DNA of 64,000 nucleotides, taken from the NCBI GenBank assembly GCA_019753235.1, contig JAIELF010000033.1:41239-105238 (forward strand). Direction: 5' to 3'. Shown here piece after piece: positions 7,572 through 16,475 of this stretch (position 1 is the stretch's first letter; each line of letters opens with the position of its first letter). Source of the DNA: a bacterium (GTDB lineage: Bacteria; Planctomycetota; Planctomycetia; Kolteriales; Kolteriaceae). Below the pieces are notes generated by a model. It was given only the letters and a program-made list of their open reading frames with translations. It was not told the DNA's origin and did no database searches. Position numbers and translations under genes: made by a program.

Positions 7572-9584
7572 CTAGCGAATCTTGCAAGTAAACTTCACCA
7601 TGCCCGCTTGTCCCGGCAGAAGCGGGTCTTTCACTTCCCAACGAAGCTCCACCGAGTCGGCATCATTCACTCGCGTGGTAAAGACCGCGGGGCGATCCGA
7701 ATCGGCCGACTCGGGAACATACTCGAGTCGCGTCACCAAACTATCCACAAGCGAGATGTTGGTAATCGGCTGCGTCCCTTTGTTGATGTAGCGAATGACG
7801 AAGGTCACCTCTTCGCCGACTTGAGCGGCCGACCGGTCGGCGGACTTCTCGATCACAAGAAGACTGTTCGTGGGACGAACGTCGACTCGCCGGAGTTCAT
7901 GGGGTGCCCATCGGGTCACCAGTTCGCCGGTGCCCAACACGATGGCAACGGCTTGGGGCATCTGCGCGAGTGTCAATGTCTCGGCAAATTCCGTTCGTTT
8001 GAGTATTTCGGGGGCAACAGCATCGGAGATTTCGTGAGGCCCGATCAAGCCGGTCATGCTCGCCCAGCCCAAGGTCTGCGTGTAACCAGCCAGCACACGA
8101 ACTTCGTAGAAATCGCCGGTCCACTGAGATCCTTGAATTCCTTTGAGTCGTAGTTCTCGTCGAGCGATTTCGGGCGATTGATAAACTCGCTGTTCTCGGC
8201 CACGAGACTCCGCAACGAATGCGTCGGCCTTGTGGTCGCGAATGATGGCGGCATAACCCAACGCACTATCGTAGCCATCGAGCATCTGCACGACGCGAAC
8301 TTCGACATAGCGAGGCGCAAAGAGACAAACGCGATTCGATGCGGTAAGACGCTTCCCGTCGTATTGGGTTTGATACTCGGCAACCGTATCTTCCGGATCA
8401 ATGTTGACCACTTGTCCGCCGGCGACCCAGCCAACTCGCGGGCGACGATCACCACCATCGCAAAGGTACTCGAAGTTACGAGTCGAATCGTTGTTGAGTA
8501 AGTTCGTCGGATCGACACCGGGGCCCGGCATCGGTTGGCAACTTCCTTCCGGAGAACATTCACCCGCCGAGTTTGGTGAGGAAGCGTGAGGCGATTTCTC
8601 GCACGCTCCGCCGATGCAGCCGAATGAGACTTGTTGAATCGAACCGTTCGGAAAGGACTCGGCGGCAATGAACTCGGGAGGGAGTTCTCGTGATTTTCCT
8701 TTCGCGTCGACCACGGAGATCGACTTCGAAAGGAGCAGAGTCCCTTGCTGAGTGATGCCGGCCCGCTCTTCGAGATTCGGAATGCGGTTCCCAAGATAGA
8801 CCGCGATGAGAATCTTACCCAGCTTTTTGCAGCGTTCGACCGCGTCGCGATCGAACGTCGCGTCGTAACGAATCGGCTGATCCAGTGTACTCGGGTAATC
8901 GAGGGCCAATTCTGGGTCTTCGAGAACGATGTACTTGACGATCATTCGATCACGAGAAAGTTGAATCAAATCTTCGTCGGAGAATACGATCGGAATCGCC
9001 GCTGTCTTCGGATCGATATCGGCAGGAAATCTCGGCCCGCGGACAACATCAATGGTCCCAAAGAATTTCGCATGCCGATAGTCTTCGCCGGCATCAATGC
9101 TGAAGGCGTAACGAGCGCGAGTTCGCATCGCCGCCAAGGTCGATGTCGCACCAGGGCCAATTGCAATCCCGTCCGCTTTATAGAGCGACAACTTCGCGCC
9201 CTTGGGAACGGTCAATCGCGTGCAAAGGTGCGTCGGTCGATAGATGATCCCTGGGTCGCGCGGATCTTGTCGGCGAACCTCGGGCTCCGCCGTTGGTCGA
9301 CCGTTGACCCACGATTCATGCACCATCGGATTTCGAAACGCTTGGCCCGGGGGAAAGTTGTTCCCCATCATCCTTCCTCGGGAAGCCGTCGGTGTTGAGG
9401 GATGACTGGCCAGATTGATCGTCTGCCAACGAGTCTGTCCACCCTTTGGGCCAGACGAACCCTTTGGGTTAGACGGACCTGAAGGGCTCTCGGCCTCCGC
9501 AGACGGAAGGTTGATCATCGAGAGGAGAATCGCCAGGGCCGTGCAGACGATCGATCGACGCCTATCTCTTTGGGTCCGATTCAT
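7572..9584 (-). CDS. Exported envelope protein with DUF11 (TIGR01451) domain
   Basis: About 670 residues with a signal peptide (arginine-rich start, hydrophobic TALAILLSMINL, cleavage after AEA). Residues about 157-265 form a module shared with the upstream neighbour at 9656: PIVFSDEDLIQL and VKYIVLEDPE match [12 protein letters not shown] and [11 protein letters not shown] cysteine-rich stretch follows (about 320-370), and the last 100 residues are a DUF11 beta-sandwich (VGEEVTFVIRYINKGTQPIT). DUF11 proteins are usually surface or cell-wall proteins. The ATG at 9584 is chosen over the TTG at 9599 because GGGAGGGG lies directly before it. A terminator separates it from the neighbour. Function unknown; probably structural or adhesive in the envelope. 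Confidence 0.75.
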   Translation of the reverse strand: MNRTQRDRRRSIVCTALAILLSMINLPSAEAESPSGPSNPKGSSGPKGGQTRWQTINLASHPSTPTASRGRMMGNNFPPGQAFRNPMVHESWVNGRPTAEPEVRRQDPRDPGIIYRPTHLCTRLTVPKGAKLSLYKADGIAIGPGATSTLAAMRTRARYAFSIDAGEDYRHAKFFGTIDVVRGPRFPADIDPKTAAIPIVFSDEDLIQLSRDRMIVKYIVLEDPELALDYPSTLDQPIRYDATFDRDAVERCKKLGKILIAVYLGNRIPNLEERAGITQQGTLLLSKSISVVDAKGKSRELPPEFIAAESFPNGSIQQVSFGCIGGACEKSPHASSPNSAGECSPEGSCQPMPGPGVDPTNLLNNDSTRNFEYLCDGGDRRPRVGWVAGGQVVNIDPEDTVAEYQTQYDGKRLTASNRVCLFAPRYVEVRVVQMLDGYDSALGYAAIIRDHKADAFVAESRGREQRVYQSPEIARRELRLKGIQGSQWTGDFYEVRVLAGYTQTLGWASMTGLIGPHEISDAVAPEILKRTEFAETLTLAQMPQAVAIVLGTGELVTRWAPHELRRVDVRPTNSLLVIEKSADRSAAQVGEEVTFVIRYINKGTQPITNISLVDSLVTRLEYVPESADSDRPAVFTTRVNDADSVELRWEVKDPLLPGQAGMVKFTCKIR

Positions 9585-9596
9585 GTTCCCCTCCCG

Positions 9597-9625
9597 CAAA
9601 ACAAACGGGCCGGTTGCCCGGCCCG
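9597..9625 (-). terminator. Rho-independent terminator of the lipoprotein gene
   Basis: On the minus strand an 8-bp GC stem (arms at 9606-9613 and 9618-9625, loop of four) is followed by TTTGTTTTG. It sits 30 nt after the stop of the lipoprotein gene at 9656 and directly upstream of the ribosome site of the DUF11 gene. Confidence 0.8.
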
Positions 9626-9655
9626 CCCTGACAAAACGTTCCCGGGACTCGCGGA

Positions 9656-10843
9656 TTACGGCTCGAACGGCAGCGGTTGCGAATCCGGAAGACTGGGGGC
9701 ATCGCCGGGAGCAGCCGCCTCGGGAAGTGCGGCCGGGACATCGCCGGGCGTCGGCGGCATGGCCGAACTCTCGATCGGCATCGCGGACGGAACCGCAGAA
9801 ATCGGCGGAGCGATCGGTGCCGGCGGCATCGGCGGTGCCGGGAAAAGTTCTGGACTATGCGGCATTTCGAGATCGACGCTACCGATACGAAGCACTGCTA
9901 GGATGGTTCCGCGTCGGCTTGCCTCTTGAACCGGATCGATCCCTGGATCCAACCGAGTCGAGACCAGCGTTTCAACACCGGCAATCGCGAGCTCTTGATA
10001 CTTCGGATCGGGGAGGTAAATGACCTTCGTCACGAAGTTGCCACCGGTGACCTGATCGAAGTCTTCTTCGGTGAACTCGATCGGCACCGCGTTATGAGCG
10101 AGGTACGCGTCGACTTTCATGTTGCCGGGATAAATTTCAAGCGTCGGATAGAGTTCGACACCCGGTCGGTTTTCGATTTCCGTGAGCTTCAACCGATAGA
10201 TGCGAGCTTGATGAAAGTTGTACCGAGCCGGTGCTTCGAGCTGGGCCGGCGTGAAAGCGCCACCCGCCTGCCAACCGACCTTCATGCCGGTGGGCTTGGT
10301 GAAGCGAACTTGGGTTCGGCCCGCGACGAAGCGAGGCATCAGGCTTTGGGGCATGGGGCCCGTCACGAGCGGTGACGGTCCGCCGGGCCCACAAGCGCCC
10401 CCGGGAGGACAAGCCCCACCGGCAGAGCCAGGCCCGCCACCGGGCATCCCCATTCCTTCGCCGGAATAAGGATAAGCAGGTCCGCCGGGAAGTGATCCGC
10501 CATGGCTGGGAATCGCCCGTGCGACTTTTCCGCTAAAGTGATCGTTCTGGATACCGCCCCAGCCGTTATTGTAACCGACCGGAACGACGTCCCCTTTTTG
10601 TTGCCGAGCTTCGGCAGGGATCACATGGGCCGACTCTGGGACGGGTCGACCGACCAGATTCGAGCCGCTCTTTCGGCTTGCCCACAGACCTTCGGTCGGG
10701 GGAGCGGGTCGGCCATTGGCCGCCACTTGACAACTTTCGCAGCCTGGGGAACCTCCCATGCGCGAGCTCAACGACCCCATAGGCGACTGACAACCGACCA
10801 GTGCCGAGGCGGCAACCGCGAGGAAATACCGTTTCAGTTTCAT
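9656..10843 (-). CDS. Putative lipoprotein sharing a module with the DUF11 protein
   Basis: About 395 residues. A lipoprotein signal ([20 protein letters not shown], lipobox LVGC, lipidated Cys18) is followed by a long Gly/Pro-rich low-complexity region to about residue 160. A module at about 205-320 begins [15 protein letters not shown], continues [10 protein letters not shown] and ends [12 protein letters not shown]; it aligns with residues 157-265 of the neighbour. The C-terminal 75 residues are Pro/Ala-rich. The ATG at 10843 fits because the signal peptide begins there; nine residues upstream are open but not signal-like. Probably anchored in a membrane with a flexible stalk. I know of no biochemical function. 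Confidence 0.75.
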   Translation of the reverse strand: MKLKRYFLAVAASALVGCQSPMGSLSSRMGGSPGCESCQVAANGRPAPPTEGLWASRKSGSNLVGRPVPESAHVIPAEARQQKGDVVPVGYNNGWGGIQNDHFSGKVARAIPSHGGSLPGGPAYPYSGEGMGMPGGGPGSAGGACPPGGACGPGGPSPLVTGPMPQSLMPRFVAGRTQVRFTKPTGMKVGWQAGGAFTPAQLEAPARYNFHQARIYRLKLTEIENRPGVELYPTLEIYPGNMKVDAYLAHNAVPIEFTEEDFDQVTGGNFVTKVIYLPDPKYQELAIAGVETLVSTRLDPGIDPVQEASRRGTILAVLRIGSVDLEMPHSPELFPAPPMPPAPIAPPISAVPSAMPIESSAMPPTPGDVPAALPEAAAPGDAPSLPDSQPLPFEP

Positions 10844-10943
10844 CTTCTTCGCTCCGAACGACTCGGCCACTGGGCCAACGTCAACGTTCCCGCGTATAAG
10901 GCTGGTGGAGATCGTTCCCCACCCGCCAGGCGCTCGACTCGCC

Positions 10944-10971
10944 TTGAACGATGAGTCGTCTTAGCTATAGT
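10944..10971 (+). promoter_or_regulatory. Possible sigma70-type promoter for the LolA-like gene
   Basis: TTGAAC at 10944-10949 and TATAGT at 10966-10971 with a 16-nt spacer, 48 nt upstream of the ATG at 11020. Inferred from consensus only. Confidence 0.4.
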
Positions 10972-11019
10972 CGGTAGCCTTCGATCCTGTTCTTTCGGCA
11001 AAATAAGGAAAACCCGCAG

Positions 11020-11991
11020 ATGACGCATATTCCGACTTTACTAGCTCTGTCGGCAATCTTTGCCCAATCTGCCACCGAACCGGCAGGAACCTCTCCGACC
11101 CCCGCTGTCCAGACATCGCCCGCCGAGACTCCCCCGGCCGCTCCGACAGAGTCTGAGGCGGATAAGGCGATTCGGGTCGCGGCCGACCAGGTCGACGCCA
11201 TCGAATTCTTTGCCGCCAAGGTTCGACAAACGATTCGCGCGGGGGGCAAGTCGGTCATCTCGAATGGGATCTATCGCCGAGGGCCCGAGGGACGAAGTTA
11301 CTTCGAGTTGAACGTCGAGTTGGGCAAGTCGACGGGCCGACGGATTCATGCGTCGGATGGTAAGACCGGGATCATTTATGAAAAGCTTCTCGATGCGGAG
11401 ACGCTGCAGACGTTTCTGGTGGCCGACGTTGTTCCATTGATGGACTCACGCGTGATGACGCCGGAGATGAAGCGCGACCTGATGCTGCGTCTGCCGTTCG
11501 CTGCTCCGGGGGACATGCTTCGCGGGCTGCTTGATTCGATGCAGTTCAAGCCGCTGGAAGAAAGCAACGTCGGCGAAAATCCTTCACGGCCGGCACTGGT
11601 CTACGAAGGGATGTGGAAGGACGCGATCATTCCCATGGTAGCGCAGAACGGCAATGCGCGCAAAGTCGAGGATCTCGCGGGGAGCACGCCGCAGTTCGCT
11701 CGCGTGTACATCGATAAAGAAACACTATTCCCGCTGCGCGTCGAACTCTTTCGCCGAGACCAGAAGGCTGAGTACAAGCCGATCTATCTGCTTGAGTTTC
11801 TCGACATCAACAACCAGAAGATTGCCGACGCCGATTTTACCTTCGTCCCGCCGGAGAAAGTGGTGCCTGTCGATATCACGACGCAGCTCGTCGCGAGTTT
11901 GAGTTCGCTCCCCGCGAAGGGAGTGGCCGAGCCCAAGGCGATCGAGAACAAACAGCGTGTGGAAGAGTCTCTCACGCCGGCGTCGAAGTGA
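11020..11991 (+). CDS. Secreted LolA-like / outer-membrane lipoprotein-sorting type protein
   Basis: 323 residues. A short hydrophobic N-terminus (IPTLLALSAIFAQS) suggests export and is followed by a Pro/Ala-rich linker to about residue 45. The rest reads as the LolA-like half-barrel: repeated beta strands such as FAAKVRQTIR, SYFELNVELG, YIDKETLFPLRVELF and LLEFLDINNQKI, with FTFVPPEKVV near the end. LolA-fold proteins bind lipid chains in the periplasm, but related families serve other roles, so lipid carriage is only a suggestion. The last 20 bases overlap, tail to tail, with the lysoplasmalogenase gene. Confidence 0.6.
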   Translation: MTHIPTLLALSAIFAQSATEPAGTSPTPAVQTSPAETPPAAPTESEADKAIRVAADQVDAIEFFAAKVRQTIRAGGKSVISNGIYRRGPEGRSYFELNVELGKSTGRRIHASDGKTGIIYEKLLDAETLQTFLVADVVPLMDSRVMTPEMKRDLMLRLPFAAPGDMLRGLLDSMQFKPLEESNVGENPSRPALVYEGMWKDAIIPMVAQNGNARKVEDLAGSTPQFARVYIDKETLFPLRVELFRRDQKAEYKPIYLLEFLDINNQKIADADFTFVPPEKVVPVDITTQLVASLSSLPAKGVAEPKAIENKQRVEESLTPASK

Positions 11992-12835
11992 CCGGTCCTT
12001 CCAGCAATTCTCGGCGGGGAGATTTCTCCACGCCAAGCAGGCTTAAGCCCGAGAAAATGATCAACATCTGTGCTGGCCCGTACAGCAGCCAGCACGCATG
12101 GCGAGAAACCTGAGAACAAAAGTGTTGACCCGTAGGCGAAGTCAAACCGGTCGTGCGGATGAGTTGATCGGCGATGTTGATGTCATCGCGAAAAAGCTGA
12201 ATCGCCAGAACCAGATCACTGGCTAAGAAGAGAGCCCCGCCCAGTCCAAGCCAGAAGTATCGCCGATCTTGAATTGCCAGGGCGGTGGTCATGCCCGCCG
12301 TCCCTGCGAGAAGCAAACAATACGGCAGGGCGGCCCAATGCACCGCCGTCAAAGGTGGATGTTGATAGATCACCAGCCACCATCCTAGCAGCCCCGCGCA
12401 TTGCCAAAAGATCATCGATCCAATCCAAACGGGCGCCGACCCCAAGCGTTGATGACGACAGATCCAGAGACAAGCGGCCATGTAAAGGACGTGGCCGACG
12501 GCGAAGGTCGCGATCCCTCCCATGGTCGCCGATTTGGGATCGGTGATCAGCAAGCCGGAATTCGAAATGTCGCCGAGAAACCCCAGCGTCATTCCGAGCG
12601 CCAGCATCAATAACGGCCAAACCGCTCGTGGAAACCTGTTGCCCGAAAGAACCACAAAACCGGTCATCACTAGAACAAGCGACGACGCCAGCCGAGTCGC
12701 TTTAAGGAACGGATCGCTATCGAAACGCGAGTAGCCTGCGAGAACCATACCGCCGAAAAGAAGCCCTCCCCACATCACCCAAAGTGGTAGGGCAAGTCGC
12801 TCGCCCAGTGTCTCGTTCGCCTTTGGATCATGCAT
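11972..12835 (-). CDS. Lysoplasmalogenase family (YhhN/TMEM86) membrane protein
   Basis: 287 residues with about eight membrane helices. Two diagnostic stretches are present: LGMTLGFLGDI (first Asp) and LGGALFLASDLVLAI, the G-x-x-x-F-x-x-SD pattern of the YhhN family, whose members cleave the vinyl-ether bond of lysoplasmalogens. It lies next to a LolA-like protein, so a shared role in lipid handling is possible but unproved. It starts at the ATG at 12835 and its 3' end overlaps the convergent gene by 20 nt. Confidence 0.75.
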   Translation of the reverse strand: MHDPKANETLGERLALPLWVMWGGLLFGGMVLAGYSRFDSDPFLKATRLASSLVLVMTGFVVLSGNRFPRAVWPLLMLALGMTLGFLGDISNSGLLITDPKSATMGGIATFAVGHVLYMAACLWICRHQRLGSAPVWIGSMIFWQCAGLLGWWLVIYQHPPLTAVHWAALPYCLLLAGTAGMTTALAIQDRRYFWLGLGGALFLASDLVLAIQLFRDDINIADQLIRTTGLTSPTGQHFCSQVSRHACWLLYGPAQMLIIFSGLSLLGVEKSPRRELLEGPVTSTPA

Positions 12836-12996
12836 CGTGACAGATACCTTTTAAGCCCGAGGAGGATTCGGCGAGACGGTTGCCTCTTTATCGAGACCCA
12901 GCCGCGATCCTGCTCCTCCCGCTGGCAAAATCACCTGGTCTTTCGATAATGTGTTCTTAGCAGATCATTCTTCTTCTTCGACCTTCAGGTGAAATC

Positions 12997-13812
12997 ATGG
13001 ACCAAAGCGATCGCGTGGTGCGCTGGGAACAGAGTGACGGAATTGCCCACGTTTGGCTCTCCAATCCGGCCAAGCGAAACGCGATGGGTCAGCGATTTTT
13101 CGATCAGCTTGCCGAGGTAATGAAAGAGGTCAATGCCGACGAATCGGTTCGGGTGGTCATCCTCGCCGCGGAAGGGCCTGCGTTCACGGTCGGTCTCGAT
13201 CTCTTCGACATGGGTGGGACGCTTGCTCCCAGCGGTGGACAAATCGAGACTCGTCGCCGGATTCTGGCGGACGTCGATCGGCTGCAACGATCGATCGGCA
13301 GCGTGGCCGAGTCCCCGGTCCCGACGATTGCCGTCATGCATGGATGGTGTATCGGCGGTGGAGTTGATCTTGTGACGGGCTGTGACATCCGGTTGGCATC
13401 GGCGGACATGAAGCTGTCGGTTCGGGAAACCAAGATCGCCATCGTCGCCGACCTGGGAACGCTGCAAAGGCTGCCCAAGATTATCGCTCCGGGGCATGTG
13501 GCAGAACTCGCATACACCGGCAAGGACATCACCGCCGCACGGGCTAAAGAGATCGGGCTGGTCAACGAAGTCTATCCTGATTTCGATGCCACGCTGGCGG
13601 CGGCTCGCGCGATGGCGGCAGAGATCGCGGCCAATTCGCCGCTCGTGGTGCGGGGCGTCAAAAAGGTTCTTCGTTACGGCGACGGAAAGAGTGTGCAGGA
13701 CGGGCTCGATTATGTTGCCGCCTGGAATGCCTCGTTTCTTCTCTCGGACGATCTGGCCGAAGCGATGACGTCCTTCTTTGAAAAGCGAAAGCCAAACTAC
13801 AAGGGGACCTAA
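12997..13812 (+). CDS. Crotonase family protein, dienoyl-CoA isomerase (ECH1) type
   Basis: 271 residues. Oxyanion-hole segments are AFTVGLDLFDM and HGWCIGGGVDL. The acid residues characteristic of delta3,5-delta2,4-dienoyl-CoA isomerases appear in LSVRETKIAIVADLGTLQRL: a Glu in RET and an Asp in VADLG, matching the ECH1 pattern and differing from plain enoyl-CoA hydratases. It would shift double bonds during beta-oxidation of odd-position unsaturated fatty acids in the cytosol. AGGTGA lies just before the ATG. It is a monocistronic gene divergent from the lysoplasmalogenase. A second, different crotonase lies at 52430. Confidence 0.85.
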   Translation: MDQSDRVVRWEQSDGIAHVWLSNPAKRNAMGQRFFDQLAEVMKEVNADESVRVVILAAEGPAFTVGLDLFDMGGTLAPSGGQIETRRRILADVDRLQRSIGSVAESPVPTIAVMHGWCIGGGVDLVTGCDIRLASADMKLSVRETKIAIVADLGTLQRLPKIIAPGHVAELAYTGKDITAARAKEIGLVNEVYPDFDATLAAARAMAAEIAANSPLVVRGVKKVLRYGDGKSVQDGLDYVAAWNASFLLSDDLAEAMTSFFEKRKPNYKGT

Positions 13813-13833
13813 CGAAGCCGGCCGGCGACAGCT

Positions 13834-15264
13834 TTATGCCAGGATCTCGACGATCGGTTTACCATCGCAAAGCGGGACGGGCCGATTGAGTCGGTCATGG
13901 ATCATCGTGTCGGCAGGGATTCCCAATGCGTGGTAGATGGTCGCAACGATATCGGCTGGCCGAACCGCATTCTTCGCGGGTCGAGCGGCGTATTTATCCG
14001 ACTCGCCGTAGACCGTTCCTCCCTTGATCCCCGCGCCGGCGAGCACGGTGGTGAAGACGCCGGGCCAATGGTCCCGACCATCTCGGCCAGCCCCTGCTCC
14101 GCCGACGACCGACTGCCCCACGCGAGGCGTTCGGCCAAACTCGCCGGTCCAGACCACCAGCGTTTCATCTAAGAGTCCGCGAGTTTCGAGATCGTCCAGC
14201 AACGCGCTAAAGGCCAAGTCGGAGACCGGAATGAGACGTTCCTTCAGGTCAATGAAGTTTCGGTTGTGCGTATCCCAATAGACGCTGACATTTTTGATGC
14301 CGTCGTTGGGCCAAAAGACTGTCGTCATCGGCACACCCGACTCAATGAGCCGACGTGCCAACAGCACTGCCTGCCCGTGCGGATTCATGCCGTAACGATC
14401 GCGAATGGCGGCTGGTTCATCCTCGAGACGGAAGGACCGAAGCGCATCTCGCGAGGTCAGCAAATTGTAGGCTCGTTCGTAATGGGCCCCCATCGCACGT
14501 GCAGAGAGTTCTGACTCGATCCAACCTGCTTGACGGTCCATCGCACGAAGGAGATTCCGTCGATCGTCCAAGCGATGAGGATCAAGCGAATCATGCAATT
14601 TGAAGTAGCCGAATCGAAACTGCGCGGCACTGGCATCTTCGGTCATTCGCATGGGATCGTAGATCGGCCCCAGCCAGCCGGCCGACTGCCCCATGCTCTC
14701 TTCCACGAAACGTGGCGCGTCCCCATCGGGAAAGACAGGCATCATGTTGACGCTGGCAGGCAGGGGGCCCTCCCCCCGTCCCAGATGAGCGAGCACCGTA
14801 CCGATGTTAGGCGATGTATGGCGATGATCATTACCTGCTTGGTACGGATGGCCCGTCAGCAGGTCATGCGTCGACGTCGTGTGATTGACGTCGCCGTGCG
14901 TCACCGAACGGACAATCGCCAATCGGTTGGTCCGCAGGGCCATGTGCCGAAAATGTTCGCAGATTTGAATTCCTGGAACGACCGTGTCGATGGGTCGGAA
15001 TTCACCTCGATACTCGGCAGGGGCCTGGGGTTTCATGTCCCAAGTATCCTGCTGGGCTGGTCCGCCCCACATGAAAAGAAAGATGCAACGCTTCGCTTTG
15101 CCGAACCCAGGAACACCGTCCGGCGAGACCCCCGCTGCCCGAGCTCGCCCTTCGAGCAGATGAGGCAGCGTCGTCCCCAGAAGCGAAAGCCCGCCGATCC
15201 GCAGGATCTCTCGGCGACCGATCGACGCCGACCCGAAACTCGCCGACGGCAAGGATTGAGGCAT
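13834..15264 (-). CDS. DUF1501 domain protein, Tat-exported
   Basis: 476 residues with a twin-arginine signal (GRREILRIGGLSLLG). The sulfatase/alkaline-phosphatase-like fold of DUF1501 follows: CIFLFMWGGPAQQDTWDMKP near residue 55, TGEFGRTPRVG near 375 and GRDGRDHWPGVF near 395. These proteins are very numerous in planctomycetes and usually lie beside DUF1549/DUF1553 cytochrome-like partners; none is next to this one. Export to the periplasm is likely; substrate unknown. GGGAG precedes the ATG at 15264. Confidence 0.9.
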   Translation of the reverse strand: MPQSLPSASFGSASIGRREILRIGGLSLLGTTLPHLLEGRARAAGVSPDGVPGFGKAKRCIFLFMWGGPAQQDTWDMKPQAPAEYRGEFRPIDTVVPGIQICEHFRHMALRTNRLAIVRSVTHGDVNHTTSTHDLLTGHPYQAGNDHRHTSPNIGTVLAHLGRGEGPLPASVNMMPVFPDGDAPRFVEESMGQSAGWLGPIYDPMRMTEDASAAQFRFGYFKLHDSLDPHRLDDRRNLLRAMDRQAGWIESELSARAMGAHYERAYNLLTSRDALRSFRLEDEPAAIRDRYGMNPHGQAVLLARRLIESGVPMTTVFWPNDGIKNVSVYWDTHNRNFIDLKERLIPVSDLAFSALLDDLETRGLLDETLVVWTGEFGRTPRVGQSVVGGAGAGRDGRDHWPGVFTTVLAGAGIKGGTVYGESDKYAARPAKNAVRPADIVATIYHALGIPADTMIHDRLNRPVPLCDGKPIVEILA

Positions 15265-15362
15265 TGATTTCTCCCTCTTGGCTCTATTCTATCAAGCCTG
15301 AGGGAGTTGCGCCTAGTATTCGCCCACCCGACGTCACCGACCAAAATCCAATGGCACCAATA

Positions 15363-16475
15363 TTATTCGGGATTATCCAACGTCGTGTCGCTGGCAGGGC
15401 GTAAGTCAGACTCGGCATCCTTGCGTCGATCGAGAATCGCGCGGGCGGCCGCTCGGACGTCGGCATCACTCTGCTGGCGAAGATCCTGGAGCTTCGCGAC
15501 CGGCTCGATCGACCTGATAATCTGTTCGGTCATCCCCGCCAGAAGGGCGATATCACCCAGCGATTGCTTCATCCCAGCAATCTTTCGAGTCTCGGCGGTC
15601 AGTTCGACACGGAAGCCCGTTAAGAGGTCAAGTGTTTCGACCGCCGCCACCAAGTCGCCCGCGTGTCGGTTCATCTTGCCACTGGCCTGCAGCAGCCGAT
15701 CGAGGTTCTGACTTGCCGAGCCAATCTGAGAACCTTCCGTTCGGAGTTGCTGAACGATATTGAGGACCGACGCGGTTCGCTGGCGAGCAAACTCGATGTC
15801 GTGGCTTTGGCGAACGATGTCTGTTTTAAGCTGCTGCAATTCTCCCAGCGATTGCCGAGCCTGCGCGACGTCGCAACCTTGAACGATCGTCTGATCGATG
15901 AGTCGGTGGACGTTCGCCATCTTCTGCTGCACGAAACGAAGCGAGGCGATCTCTCGGGCCATTTGCTGGCGGGCGGAGCGTACCTGCTCGATGGCTCGGC
16001 GTTCGACCATTAATTGAACAAGCGGTTCGCTAATCCGTCGGGAAAGCGAGTTGACATCATTTCTCATACTCGCGAAGGCGGCAATCGACTGCCGAGCCTG
16101 CTGAGTCTGGGCCGCTTCGTCCGCGAGTTCTTTCCGCATCGCCTTGATGCTAGCCAAAGCGCTTCGAGCCTGGTCAATCTCCTGCTTAGAGTTGGATAGC
16201 TCTGTCGAAACTTGCGACGCCAATGCCCATTGATCGCGAAGCCCCGCCACGATGGCCAGATCTCGACTGACTTCGCGGATCTCGCTCCGGACATTTGCCA
16301 TTTCGTTCAACATCGGCCGGCTCAATCCGGCAAATGTCCCAGCGAAGCCCGCCAGCATCCCCAGCATCAAACAGACCGCTGGCGTCAGGCTAACGCCAAG
16401 CCTGGACGGCGGAGGGCTCGTCATCGGCTTGGAACTTGGTGGAATTGCAAACGGGCTCGAATAGGGATTGTTCAC
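15363..16475 (-). CDS. Membrane-anchored coiled-coil protein of unknown function
   Basis: About 370 residues. A short Pro/Ser-rich cytoplasmic head is followed by one membrane helix (AVCLMLGMLAGFAGTFAGL, about residues 30-50) and then about 300 residues of nearly continuous heptad-like helix rich in Gln, Ala, Arg and Ser. The architecture recalls methyl-accepting or tethering coiled coils but no signalling hairpin or HAMP motif is recognisable. The GTG at 16475 is chosen for the GGAG eight bases before it; the upstream open frame to 16547 has no such site. A tethering or scaffold role is inference only. Confidence 0.6.
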   Translation of the reverse strand: MNNPYSSPFAIPPSSKPMTSPPPSRLGVSLTPAVCLMLGMLAGFAGTFAGLSRPMLNEMANVRSEIREVSRDLAIVAGLRDQWALASQVSTELSNSKQEIDQARSALASIKAMRKELADEAAQTQQARQSIAAFASMRNDVNSLSRRISEPLVQLMVERRAIEQVRSARQQMAREIASLRFVQQKMANVHRLIDQTIVQGCDVAQARQSLGELQQLKTDIVRQSHDIEFARQRTASVLNIVQQLRTEGSQIGSASQNLDRLLQASGKMNRHAGDLVAAVETLDLLTGFRVELTAETRKIAGMKQSLGDIALLAGMTEQIIRSIEPVAKLQDLRQQSDADVRAAARAILDRRKDAESDLRPASDTTLDNPE

